Origin: Pseudosulfitobacter pseudonitzschiae
Lineage (GTDB): Bacteria > Pseudomonadota > Alphaproteobacteria > Rhodobacterales > Rhodobacteraceae
Reading direction: 5' to 3'
Length of the DNA: 64,000 bases
Assembly: GCF_002222635.1 (NCBI RefSeq)
Contig: NZ_CP022415.1
Span: forward strand, 3,038,001-3,102,000
The notes under the pieces are model-generated. The model searched no databases. It saw nothing but the letters and a program-made list of their open reading frames with translations, and was not told the DNA's origin. The translations under genes were made by a program, and so were the position numbers. This document shows positions 55,285-64,000 of the stretch, piece by piece (position 1 is the stretch's first letter; each line of letters starts with the position of its first letter).

Positions 55285-55773
55285 GTGACCACCCTTCGTG
55301 CCTTGATAACCGCCATGTTGCTTTCCGGTGCCGCCCCCGTTCTGGCGCAGGGCACAAATGTCGCGTTTGGAGCGATAACCCAGGACACGACGCTGCCCGT
55401 CGAAGTGACCGCCGACAACCTTTCAGTCGATCAGTCTTCGGGGACTGCTGTGTTCTCCGGCGACGTCCTGATCGGTCAGGGTGAGATGCGCCTGACTGCG
55501 CAACGGGTGCTTGTTACCTATCGGTCGCAGAACGCGGGCATCGCCAAGCTTCAGGCCACGGGCGGTGTCACACTGGTGACCGGTGCGGATGCCGCCGAAG
55601 CGGATCGGGCCGATTACAACATCGACACCGGCGAGATTGAAATGACCGGCGACGTGCTGCTGACCCAAGGGGCTAGCGCGCTGACATCGGAAAAAATGTT
55701 TGTAAACCTGCGCACTGGCACCGCGCGCATGTCAGGCCGGGTCAAAACGATCCTGCAAACCGGAAACAACTAA
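55285..55773 (+). CDS. lptA: LPS transport periplasmic protein LptA
   Basis: 162 residues from GTG at 55285. A signal peptide ends at PVLAQG. The OstA-like beta-jellyroll has VTADNLSVDQSSGTAVFSGDV and repeated glycine-bearing strands. It forms the periplasmic bridge for LPS. An ATG at 55315 would cut the signal, so GTG is preferred. The stop overlaps lptB by one base. Confidence 0.9.
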   Translation: MTTLRALITAMLLSGAAPVLAQGTNVAFGAITQDTTLPVEVTADNLSVDQSSGTAVFSGDVLIGQGEMRLTAQRVLVTYRSQNAGIAKLQATGGVTLVTGADAAEADRADYNIDTGEIEMTGDVLLTQGASALTSEKMFVNLRTGTARMSGRVKTILQTGNN

Positions 55774-56531
55774 TGTCCGGCCCCGAACTGACTGTCGCAA
55801 CCGCCGATTCCGGGCTTGATATCTCGCATTTGCGTAAATCCTATCGCAAGAAAGTCGTCATTCGCGACTTTTCCATGCATCTGGACCGCGGCGAAGTTGT
55901 TGCCTTGCTGGGCCCAAACGGGTCGGGCAAGACAACGACATTCTACTCGATTGCCGGTTTGGTCACTCCCGAGGCAGGCAGCGTCAAGGTTGACGGCACG
56001 GATGTGACCGCCCTGCCAATGTACCGCCGCGCCCAGATGGGCATTGGATACCTTCCCCAAGAAATGAGCATCTTTCGCGGCCTCAGCGTGCAAGACAACA
56101 TTTCGGCGATCCTCGACATCACAGAATCACACCGCCACAAACGGCGCGAACGTCTTGAAGAACTGTTGTCGGAGTTTTCAATCGAACACCTGCGGCGCGC
56201 GCCTGCGCTGGCCTTATCCGGCGGCGAACGCCGCCGCGTCGAAATTGCGCGCTGTCTGGCCGCGAATCCAAAGTTCCTGTTGCTGGATGAACCCTTTGCC
56301 GGAGTCGATCCGATCAGCGTGGGCGACATCCGCCATTTGGTCGCCGACCTGAAGAAACGCGGCATCGGCGTGCTGATCACCGACCATAACGTACGGGAAA
56401 CGCTAGAGATTGTCGACCGCGCCTATATTTTGCACGAAGGCAAGGTGCTGATGTCTGGAACCCCGGCAGAGGTGGTCGAGAATCAGAATGTACGCCGCGT
56501 TTATCTTGGCGAAAATTTTCGCGTTTCTTAG
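55773..56531 (+). CDS. lptB: LPS export ABC transporter ATPase LptB
   Basis: 252 residues. Walker A GPNGSGKTTT, signature LSGGERRRVEIARC, Walker B LLLDEPFAGVD and switch His in TDHNVRE are all present. It powers LPS extraction with LptFG. Its TAA is followed by a 253-base gap before hpf. Confidence 0.97.
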   Translation: MSGPELTVATADSGLDISHLRKSYRKKVVIRDFSMHLDRGEVVALLGPNGSGKTTTFYSIAGLVTPEAGSVKVDGTDVTALPMYRRAQMGIGYLPQEMSIFRGLSVQDNISAILDITESHRHKRRERLEELLSEFSIEHLRRAPALALSGGERRRVEIARCLAANPKFLLLDEPFAGVDPISVGDIRHLVADLKKRGIGVLITDHNVRETLEIVDRAYILHEGKVLMSGTPAEVVENQNVRRVYLGENFRVS

Positions 56532-56784
56532 CCGATTAAAGTGACTTGTCGGCAAAACTTCACCCATATCACGGCGCTTTTGATTGACAGCAGCAGGTGT
56601 TTGAGCGCTCAATAGGGCATGGCAAAAGCGCTTTCTGAGACTGCTGTGACCTGCGCCTTGAGCAATCAAGCGACGATGCTGCATCTCAACGCTTTGCCTT
56701 TTCCCGAGATCCAGATCTAGGCCCGCGACGGGCCCCAAGTGGCCTGTCGTCGCCTGTCCGGATCCCTAACCGTGAGGAGAGACA

Positions 56785-57348
56785 ATGCGGTACCAAATCA
56801 GCGGAAAACAGATCGATATCGGCACAGCACTGCAAACACATGTTCAAACCGAATTGGGCGCAGCGGTCGGAAAATATGCCGAACGCCCCACTGATGCACA
56901 GGTAGTCTTCTCAAAATCCGGTCACGAGTTTGTCTGCGAGGCAACCGTTCACCTGTCCACAGGGCTGACTGCCACCGCCAAGGCACGCGGCACAGAAATC
57001 TATGCCGCTTTCGATGCCTGTAGTGAGAAAATGGAAAAACAATTGCGCCGTTACAAGCGTCGTCTGAAGGACCATCACAAGGATCGCCCTGTGCCGGTTG
57101 AACTCTTTGGCGCTTCCTCCTATATCCTCGCTTCCGAGGTGGATGACACATCACCCGAGCCGGATTCGCTGCAACCGATGATCGTGGCGGAGATGGAGAC
57201 CAAGATACAATCGCTAAGTGTTGGCGAGGCCGTGATGCAGATGGAACTGGCGGGTGCGCCTGTTCTTGTATTCCGGAAAGATGGACAGGATGGGTTGAAT
57301 GTCGTGTATCGCCGCGAAGACGGCAATATTGGCTGGATTGATCCATAA
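56785..57348 (+). CDS. hpf: ribosome hibernation promoting factor, long form
   Basis: 187 residues: an N-terminal HPF/YfiA RNA-binding domain (to about 100) and a C-terminal dimerisation domain (DGLNVVYRREDGNIGWIDP). Long HPF makes 100S ribosome dimers in stationary phase. GAGGAGA precedes the ATG. In many proteobacteria rpoN lies between lptB and hpf; here it is absent. Confidence 0.95.
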   Translation: MRYQISGKQIDIGTALQTHVQTELGAAVGKYAERPTDAQVVFSKSGHEFVCEATVHLSTGLTATAKARGTEIYAAFDACSEKMEKQLRRYKRRLKDHHKDRPVPVELFGASSYILASEVDDTSPEPDSLQPMIVAEMETKIQSLSVGEAVMQMELAGAPVLVFRKDGQDGLNVVYRREDGNIGWIDP

Positions 57349-57390
57349 GAGTTAACGGCGCAAGAGCGCCAGAGAGCAGTGCGAGCCAAA

Positions 57391-57855
57391 ATGGAATTTG
57401 CAAAGCTTCTGAAGCCGGAGGCCGTCAAGGTGTTAACCTCGGCCTCCAGCAAGAAACGTCTGTTGCACGAGATTTCTGATCTCGCGCACAGCGCTTACGA
57501 CTTGAACGCTGGCCATGTGGTCGAAGCCCTAATGGCACGCGAAGCGCTGGGGCCCACCGGTGTCGGCCGTGGCGTGGCCCTGCCGCATGCGCGGCTAGAT
57601 GGTGTGAACGAAGTGGTCGGGGTCTTTGTGGTGCTGGACAAACCCATCGACTTTAATGCGGTGGACCGTCAGCCTGTCGACATCGCCTTTGCCCTGTTTG
57701 CCCCCGAAGACGCGGGCGTTGAGCATCTTAAAGCATTGGCATTGGTGTCACGTACCCTGCGCGATTCCTCAATCTGCACTAAACTGCGGGCAAATCATGA
57801 CGCCAGCACGCTTTACACAATCCTGTCCGAAGCGCAGTCAGCCCAAGCCGCCTGA
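57391..57855 (+). CDS. ptsN: PTS nitrogen regulatory IIA component PtsN
   Basis: 154 residues from ATG at 57391; an in-frame GTG at 57379 has a better ribosome site (AGAGAG) and may be the real start. The active His is in GVGRGVALPHARLDG. EIIA-Ntr is phosphorylated by the nitrogen PTS and signals carbon/nitrogen balance rather than transporting sugar. Its stop abuts the convergent sulfotransferase stop (TGATCA). Confidence 0.93.
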   Translation: MEFAKLLKPEAVKVLTSASSKKRLLHEISDLAHSAYDLNAGHVVEALMAREALGPTGVGRGVALPHARLDGVNEVVGVFVVLDKPIDFNAVDRQPVDIAFALFAPEDAGVEHLKALALVSRTLRDSSICTKLRANHDASTLYTILSEAQSAQAA

Positions 57856-59283
57856 TCAAGCCCAGCGCGAGAAACCGAACATCATATAATCCCGCTGATA
57901 AACATCTGACGCCAGCGATTCGATGCTGTCATCGTAAATGTCTTTCAACGTGAACGGTCCGGGTTCCGACACCTGCGGCACCTCGGGTATCTGCGTCACA
58001 CCCACCTGCGCCGCAAGTTGGCCCAGCTCGGACAAAAGTTCATCTTCGCGGATGATACGATCGGGCAACACAAACTCGCCGAATCCCTGAACGGCCTGCG
58101 CCTGCGTGCACCACGCAGCATCGACGCGAATCGCGGTTTGGCCTGCAAGGTTTCCCTTGAGAAAGTTCAAGAAAGCCGTGAAGGCGCGATGGTGTGCCGT
58201 ACGATCATAACTTGCGTCGGGCGCCCCCTCAGGTAAGGGCAGCCCATAGCGGCGGATCAATGTTTGGCGCAAGGCATCATAACATGCAGGCCCGGGATTC
58301 AGGATGCGGTGGCAGAACGCATGGTGCGCCCGCGCCACCGGATGGCGCAGCACTGTAAAGCTGCGGTGCCCGCGATTGCGGCGCTTCCATTGGCGCAGGT
58401 CTTTTTGGTTCATCTTGCGCAGCAGTTCATCCGCGCCGACACCGTCCACCGCAGCCAGCCAGTCGAATATCTGATCCTCGGGTCCGCTGCGCATCGGCAG
58501 ATACAGCAACGGCGTCTTGGCTGCCGCGACATATGTCGGGATCACAGGTCCACGGCGCGGCTCGAAATTGGGCGTGCGGGTCAGGTTGAACCGGTCCAGA
58601 CTGTTCAACGCCTGCGCCATTTCGTCTGCATTGGTCACCTTTTCGGTGATCGGGCTGGGGTTTTGCTTTTTCAGGCTTTGATCCAGCCCCTGCAAACGAC
58701 TATCGACGCCCAAGTAGGCGGCGAGACCGTTCATAACCTCGACGCTTTGCAGATCTTCGTAGGCCACGTAAAACGCGGTCTGCCCTGACACTTGCAGCCG
58801 GTTCATCAGCGTCACCTGAAATCGTTGCAATGCTTCAAGGTGGGCCTCGAACTCGACCGAATCAAATTCGGCAGCGCCTTCTTTGCGACGTTTGAGGTCC
58901 GTCAGCTTCCACTGCCCTGTCGCCTGCGCAATTTTCCAAGACACGTAGCTGTCAACCGGATTGCGGGTCAGCACGATCTTGGCGCATTTCGGATCGTCCA
59001 CCACTGCATCAAAGATGCGTGGATCGTGGTCGTGGAAATACCGGAACCCGCCCAGCCCGTCAGATTCCTTGCGGATCACCTTGATCAGCCCGTTGGGGTC
59101 AGCATCACGGGCGGCCTGTGACACGCCAAGGATCCCGGTCACATTGGGATAGCCGATGAAATGCGGATTGAACGCCTCGCCGTGGCAGGTGATGCCATCG
59201 AATGCGTTCAGGTTCGTTTCAAGAAAGTTAGAGCCAGTGCGCATCTCTGCGAACACCACGAAATAGTCGAATTTCTGCGCCAT
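57856..59283 (-). CDS. NodH-like sulfotransferase with a second sulfotransferase-like half
   Basis: 475 residues. The first half has the PAPS 5'-phosphosulfate loop FAEMRTGSNFLETNL (11-25) and the 3'-phosphate strand IVLTRNPVDSYVSW (103-116), as in Stf0/NodH-type enzymes. The second half, from about 250, looks like a Sulfotransfer_2 domain: SFTVLRHPVARAHHAFCHRIL is its 3'-phosphate region. Its expected loop is replaced by YLPMRSGPEDQIFDW, so it may bind differently or be inactive. It should sulfate a glycan or lipid. It is the last gene of a glycosyltransferase operon, three bases after GT14. Confidence 0.82.
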   Translation of the reverse strand: MAQKFDYFVVFAEMRTGSNFLETNLNAFDGITCHGEAFNPHFIGYPNVTGILGVSQAARDADPNGLIKVIRKESDGLGGFRYFHDHDPRIFDAVVDDPKCAKIVLTRNPVDSYVSWKIAQATGQWKLTDLKRRKEGAAEFDSVEFEAHLEALQRFQVTLMNRLQVSGQTAFYVAYEDLQSVEVMNGLAAYLGVDSRLQGLDQSLKKQNPSPITEKVTNADEMAQALNSLDRFNLTRTPNFEPRRGPVIPTYVAAAKTPLLYLPMRSGPEDQIFDWLAAVDGVGADELLRKMNQKDLRQWKRRNRGHRSFTVLRHPVARAHHAFCHRILNPGPACYDALRQTLIRRYGLPLPEGAPDASYDRTAHHRAFTAFLNFLKGNLAGQTAIRVDAAWCTQAQAVQGFGEFVLPDRIIREDELLSELGQLAAQVGVTQIPEVPQVSEPGPFTLKDIYDDSIESLASDVYQRDYMMFGFSRWA

Positions 59284-59286
59284 CGT

Positions 59287-60984
59287 TTATCTTACCAAAT
59301 AGGGTTTTCGCGGGGCTTCGGGTTGTGTTTCGACCGTGCGCTCGACCGGAAAATCGCCCATCAGATAGGGGTGCATCCCTTGATTCTTCAGGTTTTGAAG
59401 GAACTGGCCAAAGCCGTTCAGGTCCACCATCTTCGGCACCTCGGACAGACGGCGCTGTTGGGTCGGGCCGATTTCATCCAAAATGCCCTGCAGGGGCTCC
59501 ATCGGGGCCTCGATGAATTCGGCCATCATCCAGATACGCACCCGCGCCTTGGTAAAAGGAGAGCGCAGCACGTTCAAAAAATCACTTTCGATCTTTTGCA
59601 ATGCAGCGGCCTCTTTTCGGATGTCCATAAAGTTGCGGTTCGATCGGAACAACGGCACCGCCCACGCGCCACTGATCACCGAAATCTGCGCGTTGGGATC
59701 TTTGGCCAAACGCCAGTTGATCGCCTGATTGTCTGCGGGGCCGAACTGAAAACACTGCCGCTCGCCCCGCGTGTTCCAGATCAGATTGGTCAGAAATGCC
59801 GCCGCGTTATAATCGCGCAACTTCGGTGCCTCACCCAATGCGCCGTGGATCGTGGTCTGGCCTTCGGCGAAATGGGCACGGTCCGGTGCGAACAGATGGC
59901 CATGCACCCGCGCACCTGTGGCCTTGGCCAGCCACGGATCGAAATTTTCGAACACTTCGGTAAAACCGCAGAACACCGAATAGGGCGCGGCTGTCACGCC
60001 GTTTTCCCAATCCTCGTTGGGAAAGCGGCTTTGCATATACAGACCCGGGCGGCCACGTGTCCGCCGGTCCACCGCCTTGGCAAAGATGCGGTCGATCTTG
60101 CCGGGGTTCGGCTCTGTCCGCTTCATCGCACCTGCGGGGTCAGTCAAAAATGCCTCGTATAGACGGTCGGCGTGGGGCCAGATCTTGCGGGCGACAAAGC
60201 AATCGGACCGGCGCAGCAATTGCAGGTGGTCGTCATAGAAAATATGCGGCTTGCCCTGAAAGTCGAACTTGGACAGGGTCAACGACCGGCTTTCGATCTT
60301 GATCGAATATTGCCGTGCAAGCGTCTGGAAATAGCTTTCATCAGGAATCCAGACTTGACGGAAATACCTGTCATACTCGGCGCGATCCGGATCTTGCAGT
60401 ATCGCCGACAGGGTCTGACGCGTCAGACACCACCATTGCGACCCCATGTGCGGAGTCAACCCGTTGGGAATCTTGCGCCGCAGCCGGAATATGCGCTGAA
60501 ACTCGACGTATTTATCGAACAAAAACCGGTGACGCTTCCACGAAAAGGGGAACCGCAGGGTAAAGCGTTCATGGTCCAAACCACCCACCGTCCACGGCAC
60601 ATCGGCGGTAGTGGCACTTTCGATGAAATCGGTTTGCGGGCGCGCCTCAAGGTATTCGATCAGCTCTTCGACGGGGCGCAGCGGCAGGCAAGACCCGGAG
60701 GCCAAATAAACGTGGCGCACCTGACGAAACCGCTCCAGCATCAGCTCTGACGCGGATTGCGACGCGGCCACGATGCCCCAAGTGCCCCACTCACAGCGAT
60801 AGCGCGTACTGAATTCGACATCCTTTATATCCGCCAAGGAAGCCACGAACAGCTCGTAGGTTTTGCGCGGCACGCTTTTGTCGACATGGATCACCACCGG
60901 ACAGCCCGCAGCAGCCCAGTGCCGCGCGGCCTGTTCGGCACGGCCAAGTGCTGTGTGGACCAACATGATGATCCCAACGGTCAT
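59287..60984 (-). CDS. GT14-type (core-2/I-branching) glycosyltransferase with long C-terminal domain
   Basis: 565 residues. The N-terminal half has the GT14 pattern: IIMLVHTALGRAEQAARHW, WGTWGIVAASQSA, HVYLASGSCLPLRP and SQWWCLTRQT. The C-terminal 300 residues (WENGVTAAPYSVFCGFTEVFE to the end) form an extra domain of unknown role, perhaps a DUF5927/5928-like module often seen with this family. The enzyme would add a branching GlcNAc-type sugar. It overlaps the upstream GT2 gene by four bases. Confidence 0.85.
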   Translation of the reverse strand: MTVGIIMLVHTALGRAEQAARHWAAAGCPVVIHVDKSVPRKTYELFVASLADIKDVEFSTRYRCEWGTWGIVAASQSASELMLERFRQVRHVYLASGSCLPLRPVEELIEYLEARPQTDFIESATTADVPWTVGGLDHERFTLRFPFSWKRHRFLFDKYVEFQRIFRLRRKIPNGLTPHMGSQWWCLTRQTLSAILQDPDRAEYDRYFRQVWIPDESYFQTLARQYSIKIESRSLTLSKFDFQGKPHIFYDDHLQLLRRSDCFVARKIWPHADRLYEAFLTDPAGAMKRTEPNPGKIDRIFAKAVDRRTRGRPGLYMQSRFPNEDWENGVTAAPYSVFCGFTEVFENFDPWLAKATGARVHGHLFAPDRAHFAEGQTTIHGALGEAPKLRDYNAAAFLTNLIWNTRGERQCFQFGPADNQAINWRLAKDPNAQISVISGAWAVPLFRSNRNFMDIRKEAAALQKIESDFLNVLRSPFTKARVRIWMMAEFIEAPMEPLQGILDEIGPTQQRRLSEVPKMVDLNGFGQFLQNLKNQGMHPYLMGDFPVERTVETQPEAPRKPYLVR

Positions 60985-61991
60985 GCCCAGTTGCCTTTCG
61001 ACATCAGGCCCAAAATCTCAAGCTGTCGCCAGTTGATGTATTTCTCGGACCATTTGCACCAAAGGTCGGGATCGTCCTTCAGGCTTTCGGCATAGGCTTT
61101 GTATTCGACTGACGCGCTATAGTGCTGGCCACGGCTCAGTTCTTCTGCGGCTTTGGATGTGAACGTATCAAGGAACTTGGCGTGCAACAGCACACCGCTG
61201 GCCTTTTCGCCGCCCCATTCGTCATAGACCTGATTCAACCCGCGCGGCAACAGCATATGGGTCGAACTGACATAGGCGTATTTCTTGTCCCACTTGACCA
61301 AAGGCACCTTGTTCAACGCAGGCGCATTCTCGGGTTGGTCGGAAAAAAACGCGCGCGCACGCGGGCCGCCCTGTATCCACAGGTTGCCGAACTTCCGGTT
61401 ACGCGACATCACGTAGTTACCGCTGTCGAACCAGCCTGCGATTTCGATCGGGTTCTGTCCCGGCTGATATGGATGCGCGTCCAGCCGCCCCTTGGGGTAC
61501 ATATCCAAGAGCATGGCGCTAAAGGATTTGATCGAAGACGCATCCAGCCAGTCGGTCAGCGCGCGCAGCGGACGCGTGTCGCAAAACGGATAGATCAGGA
61601 ATTCATCGGGATCGACTGTCAGGCACCAGTGCCCGTGGGCATATTTCATCTGCAACCAGTTCAGCCAGTCGACGCCAAATCGGGATTTCTTGTAGCTGGC
61701 TTTCGACGACCATACTGACACATCGCTTTGATCGGCCAGATACTCTGCCGAACCATCTGTGCTGTCATTGTCCACGATCAGGAAATGGTTAACCCCTTGA
61801 TCGCGATAGTAATCCAGAAAGTACGGCAGGCGGATTTTCTCGTTCCGCTGGGTCGAGAACAGCAAGATGTCATTGGGGCGGATCACGCTTGTACGGTCGG
61901 CCACACGGGACAGTTCACGACGTTTTCGAATGGCGCGGATACGCCATCGCTTGCGTTGCAACCTGAGTCTGTATGACTGCCAGACGCCCAA
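60981..61991 (-). CDS. glycosyltransferase family 2 protein
   Basis: 336 residues in GT-A layout. The start NDILLFSTQRNEKIRLPYFL, GVNHFLIVDNDSTDGS and metal-binding DPDEFLIYP are the hallmarks of the Glyco_tranf_2_4 type. It would act in the cytoplasm on a nucleotide sugar. It is the middle of the minus-strand glycan operon, 48 bases after the GT4 gene. Confidence 0.88.
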   Translation of the reverse strand: MGVWQSYRLRLQRKRWRIRAIRKRRELSRVADRTSVIRPNDILLFSTQRNEKIRLPYFLDYYRDQGVNHFLIVDNDSTDGSAEYLADQSDVSVWSSKASYKKSRFGVDWLNWLQMKYAHGHWCLTVDPDEFLIYPFCDTRPLRALTDWLDASSIKSFSAMLLDMYPKGRLDAHPYQPGQNPIEIAGWFDSGNYVMSRNRKFGNLWIQGGPRARAFFSDQPENAPALNKVPLVKWDKKYAYVSSTHMLLPRGLNQVYDEWGGEKASGVLLHAKFLDTFTSKAAEELSRGQHYSASVEYKAYAESLKDDPDLWCKWSEKYINWRQLEILGLMSKGNWA

Positions 61992-62039
61992 ACTGTTTGC
62001 CCTCTCCCCGCCGGAAAATATCCGACCCCTATGCGCTTA

Positions 62040-63272
62040 TCAAAGCGATCTTAATACAGTGTTGAAGTGATCGGACCAGTCCGGCGCCTGAAAAGCTAGC
62101 TTTTTCCGAACCTGTGGCCCTGCTCCAGCCATTATTTTTATCGTGTTTTCCCACAGATACCGATCATCGACTGGCGCGTAAACGGGAATATTTCCAAGGA
62201 TTTCTCGAATTACCGCCAAATCATTCGCGAGCACTGGCACCCCCAGGGCTGCGGCCTCAACCGGAGGCAGGCCATAGCCTTCGGCGAAGCTGGGAAACAA
62301 GAGTCCGCACGATCCGGCCATAAGGGCCGCAACAGCGCCGTCCGACAGGCCCGCGCGCTCAATCACCTTGCCGTCAGTACGGGCATCCAGACGGGCAAAT
62401 ACTGCTTCGTTGTTCCAGCCCCGCGCTCCGCAAATCAACAGCGTCGGGGCATCGGCACCCATCGCGTCCCACAAGTCCAACAGCAGCGCGTGGTTCTTGC
62501 GTGGCTCAATAGTACCGACGCTGATGAAATACGGCGCAGGGGGCAACAGATCGGCAGGCACCAGATCGGGCTGTGGGGTGGTCAGGTCTGTTCCCAGATG
62601 GGCGACAATACCTTCAGGCACAGCCCCCCACTGTGCCATCACCCGCGCCGCCCGCTCCAGCGTATCGGCGGAATTGCAGATAATCACATCGGCACAGGCC
62701 TGCATACGCCGCATCTTGGCACGAAAAGGCTCAATCGTCTCGACGCGCTGATACTGCGGAAAGTCCAACGGGATCACGTCGTGAACAAAAACCGCTGTGC
62801 GCCCGCCCATGCCTGCTGCTGCGCGCAGCACGCGGTCGGTCAGGTTGGAGTGGCCTGTGTTCAGATAATTGGTGCCTTGCGGCAGGTGCCTGCGCAGCAT
62901 CGCAGCCAGCCCGCGCGGCAGCGTCCGTGCAACCGACAACCTGCGCGCATCGGCAAGCGCCACCCGTTGCACATCTGTCAGCCCCTGCGTCAAACGCGAC
63001 AGCAGGCCGGGAGCAGACCAAGCCACTGCGCCGTCCAGCCGTTGTGCCAGCGCCAACATTCCCCCGCGATCCAACAGCAAATACCCCAGCGGCGTACGCA
63101 CCAACGCAAAGGCAGGCACATCATCACCCACCAACCTGCGCAAATAGGCCATCTCGACACGATCCACACCCGTCAAAACACGCCCGGCCCGACGCACAAG
63201 TCGCGTCAGATCCAGCAGGCGCGCTGGCGGGTTATTTGTCAAAGTGCCCAGTTTGGTGCCATCTCCATGCAT
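62040..63272 (-). CDS. glycosyltransferase family 4 protein
   Basis: 410 residues. SVGTIEPRKNHALLLDLWDAM and LLFPSFAEGYGLPPVEAAALGVPVL give the typical GT4 donor domain with the E-x7-E. The ATG at 63272 overlaps galE by 41 bases and lacks a clear ribosome site. A TTG near 63241, opening TNNPPARLLDLTRLV, is a real alternative. Confidence 0.87.
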   Translation of the reverse strand: MHGDGTKLGTLTNNPPARLLDLTRLVRRAGRVLTGVDRVEMAYLRRLVGDDVPAFALVRTPLGYLLLDRGGMLALAQRLDGAVAWSAPGLLSRLTQGLTDVQRVALADARRLSVARTLPRGLAAMLRRHLPQGTNYLNTGHSNLTDRVLRAAAGMGGRTAVFVHDVIPLDFPQYQRVETIEPFRAKMRRMQACADVIICNSADTLERAARVMAQWGAVPEGIVAHLGTDLTTPQPDLVPADLLPPAPYFISVGTIEPRKNHALLLDLWDAMGADAPTLLICGARGWNNEAVFARLDARTDGKVIERAGLSDGAVAALMAGSCGLLFPSFAEGYGLPPVEAAALGVPVLANDLAVIREILGNIPVYAPVDDRYLWENTIKIMAGAGPQVRKKLAFQAPDWSDHFNTVLRSL

Positions 63273-64000
63273 CGGCGATCATGGTGTTCAGATTTGATCG
63301 GTCGGGCTTCCAGCCCAGTTCCGCCTTGGCGCGGGACGAACCCGACACCAGCTTGGTTGCGTCACCCGCACGCCGCGCACCTTCGTTGATCGGCACCGCA
63401 CGGTTGGTTACGGCGCGCGACTGGTCAATAACCTCGCGTACAGAAAAGCCGCAGCCGGTGCCCAGATTGAACACCCGACTGCCTTTGCCATCCTGCAACC
63501 ACTTCAAACCCAGAACATGCGCATCCACCAGATCGCAGACATGCACGTAATCACGGATGCAGGTGCCGTCGGGTGTATCATAATCGGTGCCAAAGATGGT
63601 CAGTGCGTCACGTTTACCGTCGATGGCATCCAGCATCAGCGGGATCAGGTGCGTCTCGGGCTGATGGAATTCGCCTACCTCGCCTTCGGGGTCGGCACCA
63701 GCCACATTGAAATAGCGATAGATCACATGGCGCAACCCGTGCGCCGCCTCAAAGTCGCGCAGGATGTCTTCGATGGCACGTTTGGACGCGCCATAGGCGT
63801 TGATCGGATACTGATCACTGTTTTCGTCCAACACCACATTGTCCTGATCGCCGTAGGTGGCGCAGGTAGAGGAGAACACAAAATTCATACAGGCTGCATC
63901 AACTGCCGCCTCGATCAGGTTCAGCGAACCGCCGACATTGTTGCGCCAGTACCGGCCCGGCTGCGACATGCTTTCGCCCACCTGACTAAGGGCGGCAAAG
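63232..64000 (-). CDS. galE: UDP-glucose 4-epimerase (5' part off window)
   Basis: The last 255 or so residues are present; the frame stays open to the window edge. SSTCATYG and YGASKRAIE give the catalytic Ser/Tyr/Lys; YFNVAGADPEGEVGE and GTCIRDYVHVCDLVDAH are GalE signatures. The NAD loop lies off window. It interconverts UDP-glucose and UDP-galactose and heads the visible glycan operon, supplying donor sugars. Confidence 0.95.
   Translation of the reverse strand, partial: FAALSQVGESMSQPGRYWRNNVGGSLNLIEAAVDAACMNFVFSSTCATYGDQDNVVLDENSDQYPINAYGASKRAIEDILRDFEAAHGLRHVIYRYFNVAGADPEGEVGEFHQPETHLIPLMLDAIDGKRDALTIFGTDYDTPDGTCIRDYVHVCDLVDAHVLGLKWLQDGKGSRVFNLGTGCGFSVREVIDQSRAVTNRAVPINEGARRAGDATKLVSGSSRAKAELGWKPDRSNLNTMIADAWRWHQTGHFDK

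Noticed and set aside
56532..56784. rpoN or a sigma-54 promoter between lptB and hpf
   Set aside because: The 253 bases hold no gene, and no TGGCAC-N5-TTGC match with correct spacing was found.
1..64000. CRISPR arrays, prophage genes, rRNA or riboswitches
   Set aside because: No regularly spaced repeats, phage structural genes, rRNA or recognised riboswitch cores were seen on either strand.

Overview
The window looks like chromosomal DNA of an alphaproteobacterium, most likely a marine Rhodobacterales (Roseobacter-group) strain. This is inferred from gene content rather than from a search: moderately high GC, a paaABCDE-paaZ-PaaX block, the lptC-lptA-lptB-hpf-ptsN row, an NDUFA9-like epimerase next to uppP and a tRNA-Leu, a NodH-like sulfotransferase next to a GT14-type transferase, and a hydantoinase/queG/GST/mtgA neighbourhood. 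There is no phage, CRISPR or plasmid backbone signal.

Layout. 1-4181: an acyl-CoA type catabolic operon (NDP-forming acyl-CoA ligase, acyl-CoA dehydrogenase, class II aldolase) divergent from its probable LysR regulator. 4133-12670: small metabolic genes (VOC protein, ArsC), a coupled adenine deaminase/AMP nucleosidase pair, an HU protein with a good terminator, a DMT exporter, a Tat-type thioredoxin-like protein, a GlxA-type regulator and a GT4 glycosyltransferase. 12675-29687: an exopolysaccharide locus broken by a ~13.1 kb IS-bounded island. Outside the island lie the GT4 gene, a 5'-truncated Wza-type export gene, a frameshifted sugar epimerase, a sugar-phosphate transferase and a CapD/WbpM-type protein. 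The island is bounded by two inverted copies of one 816-bp IS6-like element; the left copy is itself split by an IS110/IS1111-type element. Its cargo is a TetR-controlled three-subunit molybdenum hydroxylase of the PaoABC type and a one-module NRPS (C-A-T-TE) with its own phosphopantetheinyl transferase. The A-domain code read by eye is DILQLGVIWK, one residue from the classic glycine code.

29856-45058: redox repair (glutathione peroxidase, MsrB-MsrA), hydantoinase-QueG-GST, MtgA, glutamate synthase gltD-gltB, UppP, an NDUFA9-like protein and tRNA-Leu(CAG). 45370-53025: a tight phenylacetate operon (thiolase, paaA-E, paaZ, PaaX-family regulator). 53093-57855: RNase D-like protein, KdsD, the LPS transport genes lptC, lptA, lptB, hpf and ptsN. 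57856-64000: a minus-strand glycan operon (galE, GT4, GT2, GT14, two-part sulfotransferase), which suggests a sulfated surface glycan.

The best candidate for something undescribed is the IS-bounded island: a stand-alone predicted glycine-activating NRPS with its own PPTase, cut by IS at its outer edge, carried with a TetR/PaoABC-like module and inserted in an EPS locus. The second is the IS1111-type element, whose long non-coding right end is a candidate guide-RNA locus and contains a sequence nearly copying its own target junction.
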